Positions 57,269 to 64,000 of a stretch of 64,000 nt of DNA are shown in pieces. The stretch's first letter is position 1, and every line of letters begins with the position of its first letter. Below the pieces are notes generated by a model. That model did no database searches. It worked only from the letters and a program-made list of their open reading frames with translations, and was not told the origin of the DNA. Origin of the DNA: Acetobacter conturbans (GTDB lineage: Bacteria; Pseudomonadota; Alphaproteobacteria; Acetobacterales; Acetobacteraceae); assembly GCF_011516755.1 (NCBI RefSeq), contig NZ_WOSY01000006.1:62001-126000 (forward strand), written 5' to 3'. A program made the position numbers and the translations under genes.

Positions 57269-57766
57269 TTATCCCGCCCGGTTGAGCAGACGTCGTAATG
57301 CAAACCCGGTCGGCTTTTCGTCCAGAACGGGAGAGGGCTGCATGGCAACATCGAACTGCTTCAAATTCCGCGTCCAGACAGAGAGGTCGGCATTCTCAGC
57401 CACCTCGACCGTGTTCACGCCGCAGCGGATCAGGAATTCATACTGATCAGGCAGCACATGCCCCGCAGCGCGAATCTGGCCAGTGAAATGCAGATGCTCT
57501 CGCAGCGCCCGGGCCTGACTGAAAGCGCGACCGTCACGAAAGATCGGGAAGGTCACCACCACCAGCGACAGCTTCGGGAGCGCCGCCTTGAGTGATGAGG
57601 CGGGTTCGCCGTTCGGAAGTGCCACGCCGAGCCGTCCCGCCGTCCTGCCGAGCCCTTCGCTCAGCCGCTCCGGCGGCACGATCACATCCCCATTCCCCAG
57701 AGGTTCGCCTTCGATGGCGTAATGCCAGGTGTCCTCGACCAGACGGCCATTCTCAAGCAGGGGCAT
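57269..57766 (-). CDS. DUF934 domain-containing protein
   Basis: Small protein (165 aa) that normally accompanies sulfite reductase and phosphoadenylyl-sulfate reductase genes. Conserved pieces are 'VVTFPIFRDGRAFSQARALRE' and 'GQIRAAGHVLPDQYEFLIRCGVNTVEV'. The biochemical role is not known; a redox or assembly function for CysI/CysH is suggested by context. It overlaps the cysI end by 14 bp. CysH, often the next gene, is absent here. Confidence 0.92.
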   Translation of the reverse strand: MPLLENGRLVEDTWHYAIEGEPLGNGDVIVPPERLSEGLGRTAGRLGVALPNGEPASSLKAALPKLSLVVVTFPIFRDGRAFSQARALREHLHFTGQIRAAGHVLPDQYEFLIRCGVNTVEVAENADLSVWTRNLKQFDVAMQPSPVLDEKPTGFALRRLLNRAG

Positions 57767-59465
57767 AGACTACATCCTTGAAAGCAGCGGTGCCGACGCG
57801 ACGATAGGTGTCGAGGAACCGTTCACCATTTTCCCGGCGCACAAGATAGAAATCGATCAGGCGCGCCACGGCGTTGACGGTATCGTCCTCGCTCATGGCC
57901 GGACCGAGGATCTGTCCGATGGAAGCGTCTTTCTCGCCCGAACCGCCGAGGGTGATCTGGAAGGCTTCCTCGCCGCGTTTGTCGACACCAAGGATGCCGA
58001 GATGGGCGGCATGGTGATGCCCGCAGGCATTGATGCAGCCGGAGATGTTGATGCGCATCTCCCCGACTTCGCGCTGAAGCTCCAGATCTGCAAAGCGGGA
58101 ACTCAGTTTCTGCGCGATGGGGATCGAGCGGGCATTGGCCAGCGCGCAGTAATCGAGGCCGGGGCAGGCGACGATATCCGTGATGAAGTTCACGTTCGCC
58201 GTGCCGAGACCAGCCTGCGAAAGACGCTGCCAGACGGTATGAAGCTGATCCTGCCGGACATGACCGAGCACGACATTCTGGAGATGCGTGACGCGCAGTT
58301 CGCCAAAGCTGAACTCCTCCGCCAGATCGGCCAGCAGGTCGAGCTGTTCCGCCGTTGCGTCGCCAGGGATGCCCCCCGCCGGTTTCAGCGATACGACAAC
58401 AGAGATGTAGCCCGGTACCTTGTGCTCATGCGTGTTGGTGCGGACCCATGCGTCGAACGCTGCATCCCGGCTGCGGTCCTGCGCCAGAACATCAGCGGCG
58501 TTGCTTTCCGGTGCGAAGTCCGGCGTGCCGAAGCGGGCCTTGATGGCCTCCACGATGGCGGGCTCCAGCCGGTAGCGCGCCCGGTCCATGGCGACGAACT
58601 CTTCCTCGACACGCCTGCGGAACTCGTCCGCGCCCAGCGCCTGCACGAGGATCTTGATGCGGGCCTTGTAGATGTTATCGCGGCGTCCGAATTCGTTATA
58701 GACACGCAGCACCGCTTCCACATAGGCGATCAGGTCTTCTTCCGGCAGGTCGTCGCGCAGGCTGACGCCGACGATGGGCGTGCGGCCGAGGCCACCACCC
58801 ACGAACACCTCGAACACCGGGCGGCCATGCGGGCCGGGGCGGGCGATCAGGCCGACATCGTGAAAACGCGCGACCACGCGGTCATGCGGGCTACCGGAAA
58901 TGGCGAACTTGAATTTGCGCGGCAGGAAGGTGAATTCCGGGTGCAGCGTGGACCACTGGCGCAGGATTTCGGCATGAACGCGCGGGTCGAGCAGCTCGTC
59001 TTTCGCAGCGCCAGCGAACTCGTCCGATGTGACATTGCGGATGCAGTTGCCACTTGTCTGGATGGCGTGCATGTCGGCTTCAGCCAGCACTTCCAGAGCA
59101 GCAACCGTGTCTTCCAGCCTGATCCAGTTGAACTGGATGTTCTGGCGGGTTGTGAAGTGGCCGTATCCCTTGTCGAACTCACGCGCGATGCGGGCGAGGG
59201 CGCGCACCTGCCGGGAGTCCAGCGTGCCGTAAGGAACCGCCACGCGCAGCATGTAGGCATGAAGCTGGAGATACAGCCCGTTCATCAGGCGCAGCGGCTT
59301 GAATTCTTCCTCGGTCAGTTCGCCGGAAATGCGGCGATTGACCTGATCGCGGAACTGCTCGATGCGCTCGCGAAGGAAGGCGCGATCCACTGCATCATAG
59401 CCGTAATGACCGACGGGAAGCGTTGCGGGAGCGGCTTCAGCGCGTGTCATGGTTTCGGTTGACAT
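57753..59465 (-). CDS. cysI: Assimilatory sulfite reductase (siroheme/[4Fe-4S])
   Basis: Reduces sulfite to sulfide, about 570 aa. Two repeated siroheme-binding halves are visible: 'RQNIQFNWIRLEDTVAALEVLAEADMHAIQTSGNCIRNVTSD' and 'LRVTHLQNVVLGHV'. The cluster ligands are CPGLDYC and SGCINACG (Cys-x5-Cys and Cys-x3-Cys). Start ATG at 59465 (MSTETMTR) has GAGAGGTGC upstream; an extension to 59693 has no family similarity. The neighbouring sulfate transporter genes argue for sulfite rather than nitrite as the substrate. Confidence 0.93.
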   Translation of the reverse strand: MSTETMTRAEAAPATLPVGHYGYDAVDRAFLRERIEQFRDQVNRRISGELTEEEFKPLRLMNGLYLQLHAYMLRVAVPYGTLDSRQVRALARIAREFDKGYGHFTTRQNIQFNWIRLEDTVAALEVLAEADMHAIQTSGNCIRNVTSDEFAGAAKDELLDPRVHAEILRQWSTLHPEFTFLPRKFKFAISGSPHDRVVARFHDVGLIARPGPHGRPVFEVFVGGGLGRTPIVGVSLRDDLPEEDLIAYVEAVLRVYNEFGRRDNIYKARIKILVQALGADEFRRRVEEEFVAMDRARYRLEPAIVEAIKARFGTPDFAPESNAADVLAQDRSRDAAFDAWVRTNTHEHKVPGYISVVVSLKPAGGIPGDATAEQLDLLADLAEEFSFGELRVTHLQNVVLGHVRQDQLHTVWQRLSQAGLGTANVNFITDIVACPGLDYCALANARSIPIAQKLSSRFADLELQREVGEMRINISGCINACGHHHAAHLGILGVDKRGEEAFQITLGGSGEKDASIGQILGPAMSEDDTVNAVARLIDFYLVRRENGERFLDTYRRVGTAAFKDVVYAPA

Positions 59466-59476
59466 TGCTGCACCTC

Positions 59477-59824
59477 TCAAAGCGGCGAGAATTGGGGATG
59501 GACGGAGGGTCCGAAGGCGCGGATACGCTCGCGGGACGTCACGGGAACGATCTTCCCGCCAGTATCGTCCTGCACCTGAACGCCATAGACACCGACAAGG
59601 CCAAGTTTCTGCGCGTTGCCCTGAAGCGTGGAGAGCAGACCTTCGACCTCTGTGTTCGGGATCGGAGCGGCGTCGGTGATGCGCTCTTTCCATGAGCCGT
59701 CAGCAGCCCGCCAGACAACGATACCATCCAGCAACCGGTTGGCGGTGATGACGCTCTGTCCTTCCGCGTCACGTCTGTTGCTTCTTATGTCCACCACGTC
59801 GAAATCAATCCCCTGCGCTGGCAT
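59477..59824 (-). CDS. DUF2849 domain-containing protein
   Basis: Protein of about 115 aa found in sulfur-assimilation operons next to cysI. The family core 'QSVITANRLLDGIVVWRAADGSWKERITDA' is clear. ATG at 59824 is preferred; a TTG at 59845 is also in frame. It is 11 bp upstream of cysI on the same strand. Function unknown; the cysG that often precedes it is not here. Confidence 0.85.
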   Translation of the reverse strand: MPAQGIDFDVVDIRSNRRDAEGQSVITANRLLDGIVVWRAADGSWKERITDAAPIPNTEVEGLLSTLQGNAQKLGLVGVYGVQVQDDTGGKIVPVTSRERIRAFGPSVHPQFSPL

Positions 59825-59913
59825 TCCGGCTGGAGCCGGGGCCAATCAACTACGCTGTTGCGTCTGTAATGACAACAGGAAAGCTACAAATCACGCTTCC
59901 ATGTTGTTGAATG

Positions 59914-60990
59914 TCATGCGGCTGCAACCCGCGCTTCATGCGTCGGCTCAAGCAGCCGGTCATCACGGAACAGGCGGGCGGCTGCGATGTGCAGCTTCAC
60001 ACCCGAAGCCGGGACGGCCTCACTCGCGGGCACCAGAATGTCCACAATCCGGTCGCCCAGATCAACGGCAAGCTTCGAGAGACCATAACGCGAACCGGCC
60101 CGCTGGACAGGTGCGCCGCCAGCTTCCGGGGTCAGGCGGATCTCATGGGGGCGGATCAGCGCCGCCGCCGGACCGTCGGCGATCCCGGCAACCGGGAAGG
60201 GGGCGACGTGGGGCAGTTCCGGCAGGAACATGCCGCCTGTGATACGTCCCGGAAAGCTGAGCGTCTCGCCAAGAAACTCCATTACGAACGGGGTCGCAGG
60301 CCGGTTCTCCAGCGCTTCTGCGCCGTCATCCTGAACAATGCGTCCGTCCTGCATGACCACCAGCCGGTCCGCGACGTCTAGCGCTTCTTCCTGATCGTGG
60401 GTCACCAGAATGGTCGTCAGGCCAAGCTGGTCATGCAGCGAGCGGAGCCACTGGCGCACGGTGCGTCGCACGACCGGATCGAGCGCCCCGAAAGGCTCGT
60501 CCAGAAGCAGGTGCTTCGGACGGGTGGCCAGGGCACGGGCGAGCGCCACCCGCTGACGCTGGCCGCCGGACAGGCGTTGCGGATAGGAGCTACCCAGATC
60601 CGGCAACTGGATGAGATCCAGAAGTTCCTTCACGCGGCGGTCGATTTCACTCTTCGCGGGGCGCTGGGAACCGGGCAGCACATCCAGCCCGAAGGAGATG
60701 TTCTTCGCGACGGTCATGTGACGGAAGAGGGCGTAATTCTGAAAGACAAACCCGACATTTCGCTCGCGCGCCGACAGATCGTTCGTATTGCGGTCGTCGA
60801 TCACGATGCGGCCTGTATCGAACGGATCAAGTCCGGCAATCGCCCGGAGCAGCGTGGTCTTGCCCGCCCCGGATGGCCCGACAAGCGCCACGAAGGCACC
60901 GTCGGGGATATCGACCGTAACCTGATCGAGAAGAATCCGGTCGTGGTTGCCGGGTGCGCGACGGACAAGATCCTCAATGCGTACGCTCAT
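59914..60990 (-). CDS. cysA: Sulfate/thiosulfate ABC transporter ATP-binding protein
   Basis: ATPase of 358 aa. Walker A 'GPSGAGKTTLL', Q-loop 'VFQNYALF', signature 'LSGGQRQRVALARALA', Walker B 'LLLDEPFGALD', H-loop 'LVTHDQEEA'. The C-terminal extension is the regulatory TOBE-like domain found in CysA. ATG overlaps the cysW stop (ATGA). Energises import of sulfate. Confidence 0.96.
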   Translation of the reverse strand: MSVRIEDLVRRAPGNHDRILLDQVTVDIPDGAFVALVGPSGAGKTTLLRAIAGLDPFDTGRIVIDDRNTNDLSARERNVGFVFQNYALFRHMTVAKNISFGLDVLPGSQRPAKSEIDRRVKELLDLIQLPDLGSSYPQRLSGGQRQRVALARALATRPKHLLLDEPFGALDPVVRRTVRQWLRSLHDQLGLTTILVTHDQEEALDVADRLVVMQDGRIVQDDGAEALENRPATPFVMEFLGETLSFPGRITGGMFLPELPHVAPFPVAGIADGPAAALIRPHEIRLTPEAGGAPVQRAGSRYGLSKLAVDLGDRIVDILVPASEAVPASGVKLHIAAARLFRDDRLLEPTHEARVAAA

Positions 60991-61811
60991 GCTTCCATCC
61001 CTCCGGCTTTCGCCATGCGCCGCGCGCGGTTTTCAAACATCGCTCTGAATCCGACCGTCAGCATGGCCATGAGTGCGAGTAGGGCCGCCATGGTGAAGGC
61101 TGCCACTGACTGGTAGCCATTATAAAGTGTTTCGATGTGCAGCGGCATGGTTTCCGTCATGCCGGGAATATGGCCCGACACCACCGAGACCGCGCCAAAT
61201 TCCCCCATGGCGCGGGCCGTGGTCAGCAGAACGCCCGACAGGAGGGCCCAGCGTGCGTCCGGCAGCGTGACCCGCCAGAGGATCTGCCAGAAGGACGCGC
61301 CCAGAAGCATGGCGGCATCTTCCGCGTCACGCCCCTGCTGCTCCATGAGTGGCAACACGGTGCGCGCCACATAAGGAAAGGTCACGAACAGCGTCGCCAG
61401 CAGGATGCCGGGGGACGCAAAGGCGATATGGATGTTGTACCGATCCAGCGCCGCGCCCCACCAGCCTTGTGAGCCGAACAGCAGCAGCCAGACCAGACCC
61501 GCCACGACAGGGGAGACGCTGATGGGAATCTCGATCAGGGCAACCAGAACGCCTCTGAACGGAAAACGGTATTTCGAGATCGTCCATGCCGCCAGCACGC
61601 CGAAGACCGTGTTGATGGCGACCGAAAGAATCGTCATCTCGACCGTCAGTTGGATGGCGGAGAGGGCATCCGGATCGGCCAGTGTTTGCAGTGCTGTCAG
61701 CAATCCGTCGCGGAGGGCTTCCGACAGCACCAGAAGCGGCGGCAGGATCAGCACGATAAGGATGATCAGCCATGTGGCACCGACCAGCGACCAGCGTGTG
61801 AGTGCGCTCAT
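60987..61811 (-). CDS. cysW: Sulfate ABC transporter permease
   Basis: Inner-membrane permease of 274 aa with six helices and the EAA loop 'DAAMLLGASFWQILWRVTLP' contacting CysA. Pattern 'FGVLAAWTISKYRFPFRGVLVALIEIPISVSPVVAGL' is typical of CysW. Overlaps cysT by 1 bp and cysA by 4 bp. Confidence 0.95.
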   Translation of the reverse strand: MSALTRWSLVGATWLIILIVLILPPLLVLSEALRDGLLTALQTLADPDALSAIQLTVEMTILSVAINTVFGVLAAWTISKYRFPFRGVLVALIEIPISVSPVVAGLVWLLLFGSQGWWGAALDRYNIHIAFASPGILLATLFVTFPYVARTVLPLMEQQGRDAEDAAMLLGASFWQILWRVTLPDARWALLSGVLLTTARAMGEFGAVSVVSGHIPGMTETMPLHIETLYNGYQSVAAFTMAALLALMAMLTVGFRAMFENRARRMAKAGGMEA

Positions 61812-62668
61812 CAGTCGATCCCCGTGATCAGGCCGCGCGCCACGCGTCGCCGAAGCAGCGCCACACCGGCGAGGCAGAGCGAAGACGCGGCCAGCAGCAC
61901 GAAGGCGATGGAAGTGGCTCCGGCATAATCGAACTCCTGAAGCCGCACCACGACGAGCAGCGGCGCGATTTCAGTGCGAAAAGGCTGATTGCCCGCGATG
62001 AAGATCACCGAGCCGTATTCGCCGATGCCGCGTGCGAAAGCGAGGCCGAACCCCGTCACTGTGGCAGGCAACATGGTCGGGAGTACCACGCGGCGCACCG
62101 TCTGCCAGGATGTTGCACCGAGCAGACCGGCGGCTTCCTCCAGTTCCGGCGGCAGGTCGCGCAGCACCGGTTCGACGCTGCGGACAATGAAAGGCAGCCC
62201 GACGAAGATCAGCGCCACGACGATGCCCGCCGTCGAATAGGCGACCGTGATGCCGAGATGCGCCAGCGGTTTGCCGAGCCAGCCCTGCGGGCCGTAGAGC
62301 GTCGCCAGCGTGATGCCGGTCACTGCCGTGGGAATGGCGAAGGGCAGGTCGATCAGTGCATCGACGATGCGGCGACCGGGCAGTTTCACCCGCACGAGCG
62401 TCCATGTCAGCAGCAGCCCGATCGGCACGTTGATCAGCGCGGCGAGGAAGGCGGTGAGGAAGCTGACTTCCAGTGCCGCGAACATGCGCCCGTCATGCAG
62501 GGCTGCCGTCATCGCCCCCAGACCTTCCTGCCAGGGGCGGACGACAAGTGCTGTGATCGGCAGGACGACGATCAGCCCGATCCACAGCAGGGTGGAGAAC
62601 AGGGCGAGCCGGAAGCCGGGAAGCGGATCGCTCTTGCGGCGCAGGGAAGAAAAAATCGCTTCAGCCAT
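61811..62668 (-). CDS. cysT: Sulfate ABC transporter permease
   Basis: Second inner-membrane permease, about 285 aa, six helices, EAA loop 'EAAGLLGATSWQTVRRVVLP'. CysT pattern: 'LVRVKLPGRRIVDALIDLPFAIPTAVTGITLATLYGPQGW'. The ATG at 62668 overlaps the cysP end (ATGGCTGA, 8 bp); a nearby ATG at 62677 is less likely. Confidence 0.95.
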   Translation of the reverse strand: MAEAIFSSLRRKSDPLPGFRLALFSTLLWIGLIVVLPITALVVRPWQEGLGAMTAALHDGRMFAALEVSFLTAFLAALINVPIGLLLTWTLVRVKLPGRRIVDALIDLPFAIPTAVTGITLATLYGPQGWLGKPLAHLGITVAYSTAGIVVALIFVGLPFIVRSVEPVLRDLPPELEEAAGLLGATSWQTVRRVVLPTMLPATVTGFGLAFARGIGEYGSVIFIAGNQPFRTEIAPLLVVVRLQEFDYAGATSIAFVLLAASSLCLAGVALLRRRVARGLITGID

Positions 62669-63701
62669 GAGGCGCATACATCTGGTCGAAGATCCCTCCC
62701 GGTGCAAAATGCTTTTTCTGAACGTCCGCCCATCCGCCGAGACTGGCGATGTCGAAGGTCTTCACGGCTGGAAACAGATGCGTCCCGGCGCCTGCGACGG
62801 CAGCATCCGTGGGACGGAAATAATGCTTCGTCGCGATCGTCTGCGCCTCCGGCGTATAGAGAAATTCGAGATAGCGCTGTGCCACGGCGGTCGTGCCGTG
62901 CGTCCTCGCGTTGTGGTCCACGAGTGCGACGGGTGGTTCGGCGAGAATGGACAGTGACGGGACGACGATATCGAACTGGTCTGGCCCGAGGTCCCGTGCT
63001 GCCAGAAGCGTCTCGTTTTCCCATGCGATCAGCACGTCGCCCATGCCACGCTGCACGAAACTGGTGGTTGCCCCCCGTGCTCCCGTATCAAGGACCGGAA
63101 CATGACGGAAGAGCGCGTCGAGATACTGCCGTGCATTCGCTTCCGTCCCGCCCTGACGATGAAGTGCCCATCCCCACGCAGCCAGATAGTTCCAGCGTGC
63201 GCCGCCGGACGTTTTCGGATTGGGCGTGACGACCTTCACGGTGTCACGCACGAGATCCGGCCAGTCGTGGATTGCCTTCGGGTTCCCCTTGCGGACGAGG
63301 AATACGATTGTGCTGTTGAAAGGCGTGGAATTGTGCGGCAGGCGCTTCTGCCAGTCGGGGGCGATCAGTCCCTTGAGGGCCAGCATGTCGATGTCGCGGG
63401 CCAGACCGAGTGACACGATATCGGCCGGGGCACCTTCCAGAACGGCGCGGGCCTGAGCACCAGAGCCGCCGTTGGATGTTCGTACGACGACCGAGCCGCC
63501 ATTCCTTCCGGGGTTCCAGTGGCTGGAAAAGGCAGGATTGATCTCGTGGTAAAGCTCGCGCGTCGGGTCGTAGGAGAGGTTCAGGAGAGCCGTTGCGGCA
63601 TGCGCGGGGTGGGATGACCCGATGACGGCCGCGCCTGCGCAGGCCAGACCGCTGCCAAGAAAGGCACGGCGAGACAGGGGGCGAAGTGAAGGTGATGGCA
63701 T
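62661..63701 (-). CDS. cysP: Sulfate ABC transporter substrate-binding protein
   Basis: Periplasmic sulfate-binding protein of 346 aa. A leader with 'SRRAFLGSGLACAGAAVIG' suggests Tat export. The mature protein has 'LLNLSYDPTRELYHEINPAFSSHW', 'VRTSNGGSGAQARAVLEG', 'VVTPNPKTSGGARWNYLAAWG' and 'GDVLIAWENE', as in CysP/Sbp. First gene of the cysPTWA-DUF2849-cysI-DUF934 operon. A 7-6-7 palindrome lies upstream. Confidence 0.95.
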   Translation of the reverse strand: MPSPSLRPLSRRAFLGSGLACAGAAVIGSSHPAHAATALLNLSYDPTRELYHEINPAFSSHWNPGRNGGSVVVRTSNGGSGAQARAVLEGAPADIVSLGLARDIDMLALKGLIAPDWQKRLPHNSTPFNSTIVFLVRKGNPKAIHDWPDLVRDTVKVVTPNPKTSGGARWNYLAAWGWALHRQGGTEANARQYLDALFRHVPVLDTGARGATTSFVQRGMGDVLIAWENETLLAARDLGPDQFDIVVPSLSILAEPPVALVDHNARTHGTTAVAQRYLEFLYTPEAQTIATKHYFRPTDAAVAGAGTHLFPAVKTFDIASLGGWADVQKKHFAPGGIFDQMYAPHG

Positions 63702-63795
63702 GCCAGAACGCTCGATAAAGTTAAATCACGACGAGAGATCGTTGTAATTCTTCTTATACACATAAGCTGCTCGGATAATTTCAGCAAGCTAGTCA

Positions 63796-63815
63796 GTGAA
63801 ATTATTCCATTTCAC
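63796..63815. promoter_or_regulatory. Palindromic site upstream of the cys operon
   Basis: GTGAAAT-N6-ATTTCAC, a perfect 7-bp inverted repeat with a 6-bp spacer, about 95 bp upstream of the cysP ATG. Possible operator for a dimeric regulator of sulfur genes; the regulator is unknown. Confidence 0.45.
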
Positions 63816-63836
63816 TTGTTTTTGTTGTTAAAATGG

Positions 63837-63866
63837 GCCTCGTGACCCATCATTCGTTCACGAGGC
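63837..63866 (-). terminator. Hairpin after the partial gene at the window edge
   Basis: GCCTCGTGA pairs with TCACGAGGC around a short loop, 30 bp beyond the partial gene's stop on the minus strand, followed by CCCATTTT. Confidence 0.6.
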
Positions 63867-63896
63867 TGCATCATACGCGCTCAGGGGATCGAGACA

Positions 63897-64000
63897 TTAT
63901 TGAATCACGAACGAATAGCTGAGTGTCTGCGGCGGATCTTTCGGGTCGGCGCTGACCTGCTTTGTGAGAACCACACTGTCTGTCCCGTGAAAATTGGGGT
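63897..64000 (-). CDS. 3' end of an unidentified gene (partial)
   Basis: Only the last 33 codons are inside the window, the reading frame 'GTDSVVLTKQVSADPKDPPQTLSYSFVIQ' ending at TAA. Composition is protein-like, beta-strand rich, and a hairpin follows. Too short to assign. Confidence 0.5.
   Translation of the reverse strand, partial: PNFHGTDSVVLTKQVSADPKDPPQTLSYSFVIQ

Noticed and set aside
57729-59462. 577-codon plus-strand ORF opposite cysI
   Set aside because: Antisense shadow of a gene with clear siroheme/cluster motifs.
61802-63229. 475-codon plus-strand ORF opposite cysT and cysP
   Set aside because: Antisense shadow; Arg/Gln/His-rich composition and no domain pattern.

Overview
The window is a chromosomal stretch from an acetic acid bacterium (Acetobacteraceae, Alphaproteobacteria). 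The main evidence is a membrane-bound PQQ glucose dehydrogenase very close to the E. coli Gcd architecture, a split pntA1-pntA2-pntB transhydrogenase operon joined to a zinc alcohol dehydrogenase and an aldehyde dehydrogenase, a secreted strand-loop-strand/Hint protein, an alphaproteobacterial DUF4167 protein and an alphaproteobacterial RNase E ending in GWW. The genus is not determined. I see no rRNA, tRNA, CRISPR array, prophage or intact insertion sequence.

Layout. 1-2.6 kb: a glycosyltransferase, DUF4167 and two doubtful small ORFs. 2.6-6.0 kb (minus): a sulfide/persulfide detoxification operon made of a persulfide-dioxygenase-like MBL hydrolase, a rhodanese-like DUF442-SQR fusion and a TauE/SafE exporter. 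6.4-10.3 kb: an OprB-type porin, DUF2721, DUF3465 and a cell-wall amidase. 10.3-15.9 kb: rne with a long leader, then uvrB. 15.9-17.7 kb: an AT-richer orphan alpha/beta hydrolase and a small membrane protein. 17.8-23.1 kb (minus): an overlapping rarA-rluC-asmA-atp12 operon. 23.8-32.2 kb: a sugar porter, a second AsmA protein, a PiuC-type dioxygenase with a candidate Fur box, an MHS transporter and gcd. 32.4-34.7 kb: the AIDA-repeat/Hint protein, followed by a small MITE-like element with inverted ends. 35-42.4 kb: fumC, an HdeD-like protein, rsmI divergent from an LpoA-like lipoprotein with overlapping starts, and a TonB siderophore receptor behind a second candidate Fur box. 42.6-47.3 kb (minus): a small hypothetical gene and a Kdo/lipid A operon (DUF374-KdtA fusion, lpxK, late acyltransferase). 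47.5-50.6 kb: heme oxygenase plus a bacteriophytochrome kinase. 50.9-56.4 kb (minus): pntA1-pntA2-pntB-adhP-aldehyde dehydrogenase behind an FNR/FixK-like palindrome. 57.3-63.7 kb (minus): sulfate uptake and sulfite reduction (cysP-T-W-A, DUF2849, cysI, DUF934).

Functional themes are periplasmic sugar oxidation and redox balance (gcd, pnt, adhP), sulfur handling at both ends (assimilation and sulfide removal), iron acquisition (TonB receptor and PiuC, both with TGCGAAT-type boxes), envelope construction (LPS operon, AsmA, amidase, LpoA) and red/far-red light sensing. The parts most worth a second look are the light-sensor operon, the SLS-Hint protein, the DUF374-KdtA fusion, the fused SQR that lacks one expected cysteine, the orphan hydrolase and the MITE-like element. 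All calls are by reading; no database search was run.
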